IMG/VR virus record: IMGVR_UViG_3300035145_002755 | Coordinates: 1-28,024 of that record | Origin: a virus | DNA: 28,024 nucleotides | Strand: one strand, 5' to 3' | Shown: piece after piece, positions 16,301-23,100 of the stretch | How positions within the stretch are numbered: position 1 is the stretch's first letter | Layout of the letters: each line of letters begins with the position of its first letter | The notes under the pieces: model-generated | Databases searched by the model: none | Told to the model about the DNA's origin: nothing | Seen by the model: the letters and a program-made list of their open reading frames with translations, nothing else | Translations under genes and position numbers: made by a program

Positions 16301-18508
16301 ACTGTAATTACTATAAACGACCAGAATAGTGTATTCAAATTCCTGGAGTTTAACGCTGGTGCCGCATCATCAATTGGTGTAGGAACATTCTTTAGCAGAC
16401 CAACAGATATTATTTCTGTAGGGACAACTTCAGTAAACATTGGTATTGGAAGCACATCTTCTTCAGAAATTCCTGCTGGAACTGATGTTCTTGTCAGAGT
16501 CTTTAATCCATCTGTCGGTATTGTAAGAGTTGGAGTTGCAAGTAGTGCTGTTGGTATTCAAACAGTCACTCATATTGGTGTCGCAACTATTAGTGCTGGC
16601 CACCTTTTAGAAACTGTGCATATCACTAGTGTTGGTAGTGGATATACCTCTACTAATTTACCAGAGGTAATTATTGAAGACCCATTGCCTTATACCAATA
16701 TTCCACTCATTTATCAAACTGATGGTCTTGCAGAAGCTTCAACTGGAGTTGGATCTCAAGCAAGAATCAATATCAACGTTGGATTTGGTTCTGATATTAT
16801 TGATTTTGAAATCAGCAATACTGGATTTGGATATGGAAGAAATCAAAATCTGACTATTCCTACTGGAGGACCTACTGGTATTCCTACGGATCCAACACTT
16901 GCTGGCGACTTTGAAAGATTTACAATCAACGTTGAAGAAATATACTCTGACAAATTTGCTGGATGGTCTATTGGACAACTTCAAACTATTGATAATTTTG
17001 ATGATCAATTTGATAGTCAGAAGACAGATTTCCAAATCAAGATTGGTGGAAATATTACATCAATTATTGCATCTAAGGGATCAAATATTGTTATTCAAGA
17101 TGTTCTCATTGTTCTTTTCAATAACATTCTCCAGGTTCCAGGGGAAGGGTACATATTTAATGGAGGAAGCACAATTGTATTCCCAGAACCACCTAAACCT
17201 GGTGATACTGTAGATATCTTGTTCTACAGAGGAAATGGTTCTGTTGATGTCAAATCTGTTGATATTTTAGAGACCGTCAAGCAAGGAGATACTCTTGATA
17301 TTGAATACGATCCTACACTAAGCCAGTCAAAAGACTTGGATGAAGATGCAAGACTTGTATATAGCGTTGATTCTACTGACCAGGTAACAACAAATGCTTA
17401 CTATGGTCCAGGATTGGCATATAATATTAATCTTGAAAGACCCGTCACCTGGTGTAAGCAAACCACAGATAAAATCATCAATGGTGAGCGAGTTGGTAAA
17501 GATAGACCTGGATATAAGGCAAATATTTTCCCAACTAGCAATGTAATTCAAACTGTTGGTGTTGGTTCTACTACCATCTACGTTGAGAATGTTCAACCAC
17601 TATTCAACCAACAACATGAATCAGGTTCATCACTTTCTTTCCAGAAAGATGTTTTGATAGTTTCTCAAGATGCAAGAGTTGGAGCATCAGCTACTGCTAC
17701 AGTTGGTTCTGCTGGAACAATTACTGCAATTACAATCTCCGATGGTGGTTCTGGTTACTCCTCAGCACCTACAGTCGTTATTGGAAATCCAGTTGGACTT
17801 GGATCTGAGCAGAGACAAACTGCAACAGCATCAATCACTGCTGGAGTAGTAACTTCTATTACCCTTGGCGCTGCTAAGACTGGATATTCACAGTCTAATC
17901 CACCAGTTGTTCTTATTGAGACTCCTGCAGTTCTTGCAGAAAGACTCAGTGCAGGAATTTCTTATAGAGGTGACTTTGGAAATATCGTTGGAGTAACTAC
18001 AACCACTGTTGGAGTTGCAACTGGACTGGTCTTTGATCTGTTCATTCCAAATAACTCTGCACTCAAAGACACTGAACTTGTAGGAACCGCAGTAACTGTC
18101 AGCACCCTTGCTGTTGGCGACTTCTTTGTGGTTAGAAACTCTAACGTTGGTCTTGGTGTTACTTCACTCAAACCTGGTGGAGCAGTTGCAGTTGGTGTTG
18201 GAACCACCTGTATTGATAACGTCTATGAGGTTGTTGGCGCAGCAACTACTCAAAAGACTCTACCTGGAGTTGGATCGACAACAGTTAATCAAGTCACGGT
18301 CAGTGTCCTGAGCTACAACGGTTACGATTTCTCTGCAGTTGGCGTTAACACCTTCTTTGGAAACTACAGTTTTGGCAGAATTGAAACAACTGCAAGAACT
18401 TCTACATCTGCGTTCAATTTCTATAATCAAGATGGAGTCAGTGGAATTACGACTTCTGCTCTGGTCAGAAGATTCGTTCCTCTGAAAATTACAGATTATA
18501 ACGTGTGA
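7301..18508 (+). CDS. Giant virion structural protein with YHYH-domain motif, 3735 aa
   Basis: One unbroken frame of 11.2 kb encodes about 3735 residues. The YHYH-domain signature GWAYDGNPIYGP lies at residues 858-869 and is followed by VTQMRSGYKL and FFVEDFEH, all familiar from giant cyanophage structural proteins. The rest is a mosaic of short beta-rich repeats. GSGY/GFGY units are near residues 340, 380, 520, 668, 750, 2977, 3113, 3175, 3484 and 3528. HG-x2-TG...YYV...IKL units are near 188, 435, 542, 1286, 1454 and 2608. IG-x-E...RG-x-GT units lie at about 1178 and 2745, and FD-x-QFD...LQVPG units at about 2857 and 3232. The C-terminus (NTFFGNYSFGRIE to FVPLKITDYNV) looks like the normal family end. 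Its N-terminus lacks the gp6-adjacent domain, which is now the preceding gene. It probably forms an extended baseplate-peripheral or fibre-like part. No signal peptide, membrane segment or clear protease motif is visible. Confidence 0.82.
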   Translation: MSKQLNNRYYEKGDTIRVKTLGLAANDAVSNNWILNSATTYKVEKLEKINVQNFRYKLTLDNNHIFRIGDTLTVTGNNFKASSKVYSVNSATQITIGDQGNLDNVSVDSIKVRKNILKGRATNYDISAVATNVQNIYKKGTSTLVASSSLPYFGNTNLESANTKITFSGTFPPTGSAATDTFKILSTGDHGLYTGDVIYYSPQKTTSTSTDIDGNTITTTTTQTGIAEEGIYFVRRLTDTTTIKLAKSRSQLFNETYITTEPISVTDNTIELYSYKDKTLENQKLFREIPGQNNNLNQTETDPGTKNGILVNGVEILNYKSLDGINYGRIESVVVDNSGSGYDVITPPNVVISDTTGVGATANVAVVGSFNRIDLLDTGFDYVKDPVVTITGGNGQGATAIVNTSLVEHNVDFNSAEVDGLVTIGSTSAIGFSTYHKFRDHERVIYKSNDQSGIVGLTTGAFYYVSVQTNTNVKLHKTMEDSIAGVNTVTFTDYGSGRHTLQATDLKKIVSSIEVAAPGTGYQNRKTTAVGVSTSLNEIQIPSHGYSSGEKIKYLPDSSAIGGLVDGTEYYVTTVDENHIKLSSVGPTSDEELYYRTNQYVNLTSPQTQIDGFLSENQGKHHFNYPEIVVSVVGEIGISSIGAETFEARVSPVVRGRIDSINLQTKGVGYGSSEVINLVRDPEISLQVGSDVQLTPIVANGKVIQVIVNNGGKNINATPELNVISDSGQGCVLTPAISGGQITSVTVIGGGFGYLAEDTTIEIVYPGTGAKFRSTLQRWTINEYQKNISKVTSDDVFIDNGLNLDFGLQAVHLYAPRLLRQELYQNRQDGTVTYNSPDLVLDNGVEKLTSKNHSPIIGWAYDGNPIYGPFGYLKKNGGVVTQMRSGYKLSLKSNRPPTSIFAEGFFVEDFEHIESSSDDVLDENNGRFCITPEFPKGTYAYFSTLSETAESQGAFKNYKVPQFPYLIGKSLYSKPSNLSYLKSSNHDEYDVQGNGWVRNTSFYNLEEDDSSYSYVERPFKLTNTQLSKVTYASPGTVGNIGILTGGTNYKIDDSLIIDDTDTQGFNADIRVSRIGGKQVSSISCATTSISSIEVIPSGKTGEYTFFTDSPHELLNQELVSIAGLSTTAVKLHGQYKVGVTTSTLVLRAGVGTTGATGITTYFDIYGFGIDNIIENDIFKIGDEKVKVLNVDKVSSRIRVLREVLGTSGAAHTATTIFYEEPRRFTANVGFNTTFDFVINKELYFEPQNTLALGMSAGVGIGTTITFVNPGSGATNVFLPTQTLYLPSHGLKTGDELIYKLNSQDEAIGVSTAGVSTFALADQQKLFVAKIGEDQIGVSTVRVGLNSTGTFAGIGSTNAHQGLLFFTGYGQGSNHSFVTNYPNVVSVSAFKNTVTVSTASTHGLTVLDTVYVDVRPSTTQSFAVSYDDYNQRIIINKKDVDASDINVTSNEITIGDHGYKLGQSLIYTASSPAGGLVNNKIYYTVIVDKDTIKLSESYFDSISSVPTIVDITSATDSSFSPINPEIKVYKESTIEFDLSDSSLTYTRNSVSYPAFKFVLFTDNNFDTEFHKTSDNEDFEVLTTGTVGVDGKVTLTLNNNIPKTLYYKLVPVSNDLLPNEKSNVVCDPEVIGYNQISILDSVYSGKQSISIASSTSFRYLLQKVPEKTSYTSSDAIIEYSTDSATGIGSIVQLKTFNKGSNYYKLPSVRGVTSGLGSGAVFEVTSTDIGAIKRTKLRSIGFDYPYDKTLKPTAKLPEIVKIDNLAILDSVGVTSFGYGYGSIEPKILLFDGQTGEQKTEADLRFEFGTNQLQIVKNTFGVNNVQPTLLPTKNSNGMGIGSMSYDSGTKTVTVTLASGITTVGAFPFAIGDEVMVENVSVGIASTNPQGVVEIVDTGKGYNTENYNYKLFVLTSVDENIGGIGTVAFSLDGYIPTGETPGTFNSLRSAGRIIPKKHFPVFDVSLTTTDFIEDEDIISLDDEKATGVIESWDSRNGNLKIRSNRDFTKGHIVEGQSSGTRGTISSIISSDSEYDIDSQSRVESGWEDVTGFLNDTRQVVQDGDYYQKFSYSLKSKVPLDTWDETVGALNHTSGFKKFSDLVIETSPIQSAVVGLGTTTSHFDNTIDFIQNVDMNCVYNFDLVKENNKSTFSDKIIASNRILTDYEESVGNRVLNVDNVASQFNSNPRPTKFSEVARWPIADACGHKFVTYIQDPDVTAESQIQMVTVLHDKQGSGFINQYAITSTEIELGSFDYTLDGTDGVLQFYPNKFKINPYNIFNLTYNIGAAVTNTDTQTLGGAVKITSSSQNVSAGTTTNIVSIANTYTAAKVLVLTKTVDDQFEYDELNLISDGTTVDVVEYGELSSINQEAWSGGYSGLGTYNAYIDGSNIKVDFAPNVSVASSVNTIIVGLSSAGTGIGSEGLVHAEVGALPTSIASSGSPTENAIAEYNNSTYNAAYCIVQVSDPDNDHHMMTELLVIDKPDFNETFISEFGTIVSDTAPAAGLGTFGAAVVGDVVRITFTPNENINTEIKTYYNYMKHDDDGSTPTKIDLTSSYIDTQFGTYAGTDVDVKRAFNILYGGYQVFERYIDASDEDVVGSNTSLDVQNAITIPNHFFVTGEQLTYSTPGAGTTENIGIGATTISGVSTDKLPGTVFAIKIDSNKIRLTDTAEKALAAVPNDYFDIVSVGIGTSHTFTANNQNTKCLIAIDNYIQSPVVATALTTSLSDQLFASQGSMFLSGIGSISGGELLQIGEEIVKVQSVGVGSTNQVRVRRGWLGTRRAGYGTGALVTKVQGNYNITNNTLNFVEAPYGNIPLSTTTASPEERDWTGISTSSTFQGRVFLRSGTPGSSVRTYGRNYLFDDISDQFDGSTDTFTLKSEKSNTTGYEDDNAILLINDIIQVPGLTQNFTLAEQAGITSAVFVNDGQTITYDVNSSNLPIGGVIISVGSSEGFGYQPLVSAGGTATVSAAGTISAITIGSTGSGYRAVETYDVLTSVATTVAVGATVITINDQNSVFKFLEFNAGAASSIGVGTFFSRPTDIISVGTTSVNIGIGSTSSSEIPAGTDVLVRVFNPSVGIVRVGVASSAVGIQTVTHIGVATISAGHLLETVHITSVGSGYTSTNLPEVIIEDPLPYTNIPLIYQTDGLAEASTGVGSQARININVGFGSDIIDFEISNTGFGYGRNQNLTIPTGGPTGIPTDPTLAGDFERFTINVEEIYSDKFAGWSIGQLQTIDNFDDQFDSQKTDFQIKIGGNITSIIASKGSNIVIQDVLIVLFNNILQVPGEGYIFNGGSTIVFPEPPKPGDTVDILFYRGNGSVDVKSVDILETVKQGDTLDIEYDPTLSQSKDLDEDARLVYSVDSTDQVTTNAYYGPGLAYNINLERPVTWCKQTTDKIINGERVGKDRPGYKANIFPTSNVIQTVGVGSTTIYVENVQPLFNQQHESGSSLSFQKDVLIVSQDARVGASATATVGSAGTITAITISDGGSGYSSAPTVVIGNPVGLGSEQRQTATASITAGVVTSITLGAAKTGYSQSNPPVVLIETPAVLAERLSAGISYRGDFGNIVGVTTTTVGVATGLVFDLFIPNNSALKDTELVGTAVTVSTLAVGDFFVVRNSNVGLGVTSLKPGGAVAVGVGTTCIDNVYEVVGAATTQKTLPGVGSTTVNQVTVSVLSYNGYDFSAVGVNTFFGNYSFGRIETTARTSTSAFNFYNQDGVSGITTSALVRRFVPLKITDYNV

Positions 18509-18510
18509 TA

Positions 18511-18517
18511 CTAAATA
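18511..18517 (+). promoter_or_regulatory. Late-promoter box CTAAATA after the giant gene
   Basis: CTAAATA, two bases after the stop codon of the giant gene and 47 bases before the gp8-like ATG. It is one of two late-type boxes in this short gap. Confidence 0.55.
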
Positions 18518-18537
18518 AAAATTAGTTCCAAAACCCC

Positions 18538-18546
18538 TAATAAATA
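18538..18546 (+). promoter_or_regulatory. Second late-promoter box TAATAAATA before the gp8-like gene
   Basis: TAATAAATA differs by one base from CTATAAATA's core and continues AGTAAAAAA, so that 18541-18555 is a 15-base exact copy of 7272-7286. It ends 18 bases before the ATG at 18565. The gp8-like start has no Shine-Dalgarno, as with gp25, the other gene here behind a TATAAATA-like box. Confidence 0.6.
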
Positions 18547-18564
18547 AGTAAAAAACCCAGCAAA

Positions 18565-20121
18565 ATGGCCGCAATTATAACTGACCAAATCAGAATATTG
18601 AACGCAAGAAATTTTCTTGACGGCATTACAACGTCTGGCAGTTCTTATTATTCTTTTATTGGATTGCCAAATGCAACCGATATTCAATCTGATTGGGACA
18701 ATAGTCCACCAGCACCTGTAGATAATTTTGATAGTGAAAATGAAATATGGGAAACTGTGATTGGATTAAAAAAAATCACAAGCAGTGATGTAAAATTAGT
18801 AGTTCCCAAAGTTGAGTGGAAGTCTGGTAATACGTTTGACATGTATCGCCATGACTATAGCACTTCAAATACCGCTAAGGTATCTGGTTCCACGACTCTT
18901 TATGGGTCGTTCTTCTATGTAATGAATAGCGACTATAGGGTTTATATTTGTCTCCAGAATGGAACGACTCCTGAGACTCCAAACGGAGCACCATCTCTTG
19001 ATGAACCAACATTTGTTGATTTAGAACCAAGAGCTGCAGGTGCAAGTGGTGATGGGTATATTTGGAAATATCTTTATACTATTGCACCAGCAGATATTGT
19101 AAAGTTTGACTCTACTAATTACATTCCTGTTCCTTCGGACTGGGCGTCTTCAACTACAAATGCATCGGTTCGCGATAATGCCGTAGACGGATCAATCAAA
19201 ACAGTAATTGTTACTGGAAGGGGTGTCGCACTGGGTACTGCAAATGCAGTTTATACTAATGTTCCAATTAAAGGAAATGGAACTGGTGCTGAGTGTACAA
19301 TTACAATGAATGCTGACTCTCAAATCGCATCTGTTGTAGTTTCTAATCAGGGATCTGGTTACACTTACGGAAATGTTGACTTAGTTGCTGGTGGTGTTCC
19401 AACAGGAACCACAAGACCAACTTTTGATGTTATCATTTCTCCACAAGGAGGACATGGTGCGGATATCTACAGAGAACTTGGAGCAAAAAATGTTCTCATG
19501 TACTCTAGATTCCAAAATGATATTCAAAACCCAGATTTTATTATTGGAAATCAAATTGCAAGAGTTGGTATCGTAGAGAAACCAAATACTTTTGGAACTA
19601 ATACACCATTATCCGCAGATAAGGCAAGCGCCCTTCTTGCTCTCAGATTAACTGGAACTGGATACAGTGGTGCCACTTTTGACGCAGACTCTTTTGTTAC
19701 TCAAACAGTTGCGACAGGTTCAACCGCTGTTGCAAGAGTCGTAAGTTATGATCAGTCTACTGGAGTCCTGAAGGTATGGCAAGATAGAACTCAATCAGGA
19801 TTTAGTACTGTAGGGGCAGCAATTACGAATCCACAATATGGATTTGACCAAGTTGACTTTACTGCATCTCCAACTGGAGATGGCTCTCTTACAGTTAATG
19901 GTGGTTCTGTCTCTGAAGGATTGACAATTGACAGCACTTTTACAGGTGTATCAACCGTAATAAATAATAGGACCTACTACCTTGGTCAATCATTTACTAA
20001 TGGTATTGCGAATCCTGAAGTTGCAAAATACTCAGGCAACATAATCTATGTTGACAATAGACCATCTGTGACAAGATCAACTAATCAAAAAGAAGACATC
20101 AAGGTTATATTACAATTCTAA
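18565..20121 (+). CDS. 8: Baseplate wedge protein gp8-like
   Basis: The N-terminus MAAIITDQIRILNARNFLDG with SSYYSFIGLPNATD, then SGNTFDMYRHDYS, YVMNSDYRVYICLQNG and GDGYIWKYLYTIAPADIVKFDS...YIPVPSDW matches the cyanophage gp8 family as I know it. T4 gp8 is a wedge protein of 334 aa that dimerises and binds gp10, gp7 and gp6. This one is 518 aa. The extra length is explained by a GSGY-type beta repeat near residues 232-290 (NQGSGYTYGNV) and a C-terminal extension with another TGTGYSGATF unit near residue 365, both like modules in the giant proteins beside it. Synteny between the gp7 slot and the gp9 to gp12 slot supports the name. Two late-promoter boxes precede it, and the next gene starts nine bases after its stop. 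Confidence 0.8.
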   Translation: MAAIITDQIRILNARNFLDGITTSGSSYYSFIGLPNATDIQSDWDNSPPAPVDNFDSENEIWETVIGLKKITSSDVKLVVPKVEWKSGNTFDMYRHDYSTSNTAKVSGSTTLYGSFFYVMNSDYRVYICLQNGTTPETPNGAPSLDEPTFVDLEPRAAGASGDGYIWKYLYTIAPADIVKFDSTNYIPVPSDWASSTTNASVRDNAVDGSIKTVIVTGRGVALGTANAVYTNVPIKGNGTGAECTITMNADSQIASVVVSNQGSGYTYGNVDLVAGGVPTGTTRPTFDVIISPQGGHGADIYRELGAKNVLMYSRFQNDIQNPDFIIGNQIARVGIVEKPNTFGTNTPLSADKASALLALRLTGTGYSGATFDADSFVTQTVATGSTAVARVVSYDQSTGVLKVWQDRTQSGFSTVGAAITNPQYGFDQVDFTASPTGDGSLTVNGGSVSEGLTIDSTFTGVSTVINNRTYYLGQSFTNGIANPEVAKYSGNIIYVDNRPSVTRSTNQKEDIKVILQF

Positions 20122-20130
20122 TAAGGAATT

Positions 20131-23100
20131 ATGTCGCAAATCACCAATCTCAATGTTGCTCCATATTATGATGATTTTGATCCAACGGACAACTATCATA
20201 GAGTATTGTTCAAACCTGGATATCCTGTTCAGGCAAGAGAATTAACAACACTTCAATCTATTCTTCAGAATCAGATTGAAAGATTTGGGCAGCACTTTTT
20301 TAAGGAAGGCGCAAAAGTAATTCCTGGTAATACTGCATACAGTAGAAATTATTATGCAGTAGAACTAAATACAACTCATCAAGGTGTTCCAATTGACGCA
20401 TATCTTGATCAGTTAATCGGTTTAAAAATCACTGGAAGAACTTCCGGTGTTACTGCAGTCGTTCAAAGCTATATCTCATCTTTAGACTCTGAAAGAGGTA
20501 ATCCAACTCTTTATTTAAACTACTTGGGCTCTAGTACTCAGAATAATGAGACTCAGGTATTTGCTAATGGAGAAATCCTTACTGTTGAAGGAAATATTGT
20601 TAGTGGTCTTTTGGGTAATGAAATTATTGCTTCTGGTGAGGCATTTGCGTCCACCATTGCTGAAGAGGCAACCTCAACTGGTTCTGCATTCTCAATTTCT
20701 AATGGTGTTTACTTTATCAGAGGTCAGTTTGTAAACGTTGCAGACGAAACTCTGATTCTCGATCAATACACTAATTCCCCTTCTTATAGAATTGGTCTCT
20801 ATGTTAATGAGGAAATTATCACTCCAGACCAAGATGAAACTCTAACTGATAATTCTCAAGGATTTAATAACTATGCTGCACCTGGTGCAGACAGACTTAA
20901 AGTCGATGTTTTTCTGTTCAAAAAAGCACTCACTGACTTTAATGACGAAAATTTTGTAGAACTCGCTGTTGTTGAAAATGGTATTTTAAGAACCACTCGA
21001 ACAACTTCCGAATACTCAGTCATTAATAATGAACTTGCAAGAAGAACTCATGATGAGTCTGGAAATTACTATGTAAAACCATTTGTTGTTACTCCAACAG
21101 AATCTCTTAATGACGGAGAAGGAAATAGAGGTCTTTTAGCAGCAGATCAAGTTACTCCAGGTGGATCTGTACCTTCTGACGATTTAGCACTGTATCAAAT
21201 CTCCCCAGGAAAAGCATATGTCAAGGGATATGAGATTGAGACTGTAGGAACCACAGTTCTTGATGCACCAAAACCAAGAACAACCAAAACAGTTAACAAT
21301 CGATCAATTTTCTACAATACTGGTTCGACCATCAATCTGAATAGAGTATATGGAGCTCCTCTGGTTGGTTCTGGTAATACATATGTTCTTAGTCTGAGAG
21401 ACGAAAGAGTTGGTTCGGTTGATGGTGCAGTTGGTGCTGCTCAAACAGAACCTGCTGGCGCTGAAATCGGTGTTGCAAGAGTCTATGACTTCAGACTTGA
21501 GTCTGGTTCATATAGCACTTCTAATGGCGATGTTAATCAGTGGGATATTTCCTTATTTGATGTACAGACAATAACTAAAATTACTCTGAATGAAAATACT
21601 ACATTAACTACACCAGTATTTGTTGAAGGAACAAACAGTGGAGCGACTGGTTTCCTGAAGAATAGTATTTCTGATACTAATGTCATTGAACTCTATGAAA
21701 CTTCTGGAGAGTTCACTAGATTTGAAGGATTTAAATTTGATGGTATTGACAATGGTAGAGTTGCTACAGCGATTACTGCATATGGCATCGGTGATGTTCA
21801 GTCAGTATATGGTAAAGTTGGCGTAGGAACAACTTTTGCTGCAGACGTTATTCCTTCTACTCAAGCAACCATCGGTATCGCCACTATTACTGCTGTAAAT
21901 TCTGACGGCAATAGTACAGTTATCTCGGCAAATCCACAGTTCCCAGGTTTGGTAAGTGTTGGTGATTTGATTAGTTACACCAGTACAGATACTGCACAGA
22001 GTTTTACGGATCCAGTTTTTGCTACAGTTCAGTCAGTAGCCGATACAAGCATTGTAATTTCTGGTGTCACTACTGTTACTGGCATTTGTCAGGGAAGACT
22101 TCCAGAGACTGGAACAAGAATTGAAGTTACTGATATGAAAGTTCTTGCAACAAAACTTTCAGAATCAAGTGATGACACACTTTATACGACACTTCCAAAA
22201 GAAAATATTGAATCAGTTACCCTCAATGATTCTTTCATTAATCTTAGAAAATATGAAACTGTAAATATCACTGACAATGAGTTGTCTGCAGTGGTAAATG
22301 CAGGAACTAATGAAACATTCATGCCATTTGACGAGGAGAGATATTCTCTGATTAGATCTGATGGTTCAACTGAGGTTCTGACTGCTGACAAGTTCGCATT
22401 TGCAAATGGCGCAAAAGAACTTCAGATTTATAATCTGGGCACAAATGATATTGGCGCTCAATTAATCTATACGGTTAAGAAACTCAAACCTGTCGCGAAG
22501 AAAAAGAAAAAGAACAGAGTTAACTCGGTTATAATTGATAAATCCAATCTTGTAGGATCTGGAGTTGGAGCAACAACTCTGAATGATGGCCTTACTTACG
22601 GAAACTACGCTTATGGTACTAGGGTTCAGGATAAGAGAATATCTTTGAATGTTAGTGATGTTATTGAAATTCAGGCAATTTATGAGTCCGCAGATACAAG
22701 TCAAGCATCAGCACCAACTGTTATTATTGCATCTCTTTCTGGTCCACAAGGCGAAACTAGTGACCTTTTAGTTGGAGAAAGATTTGAAGGACTCACTAGT
22801 GGCGCTGTGGGCGTAGTTGCAGAAAAATTAACTGGCACTAAGATCTCTTATATTCCTAAAAATACTAATGCATTGATTGAGGGAGAGACTATAAGATTTG
22901 AAGAGACAAATATTGATGGAACGGTTTCAGTAGTAACTGAACCAAGTTTTAATGTCTCAAGCAACTATAAGTTCTCCACAGGTCAGAGAGGATCTTTCTA
23001 TGGTGGTGGTTCTATCAATAGAAAAGATGGTATTGATCCAGCTTCAAAACAACTGAAAGTTTACTTTACTAATGGGTATTTTGAAGCAGCAGACTCTGGA

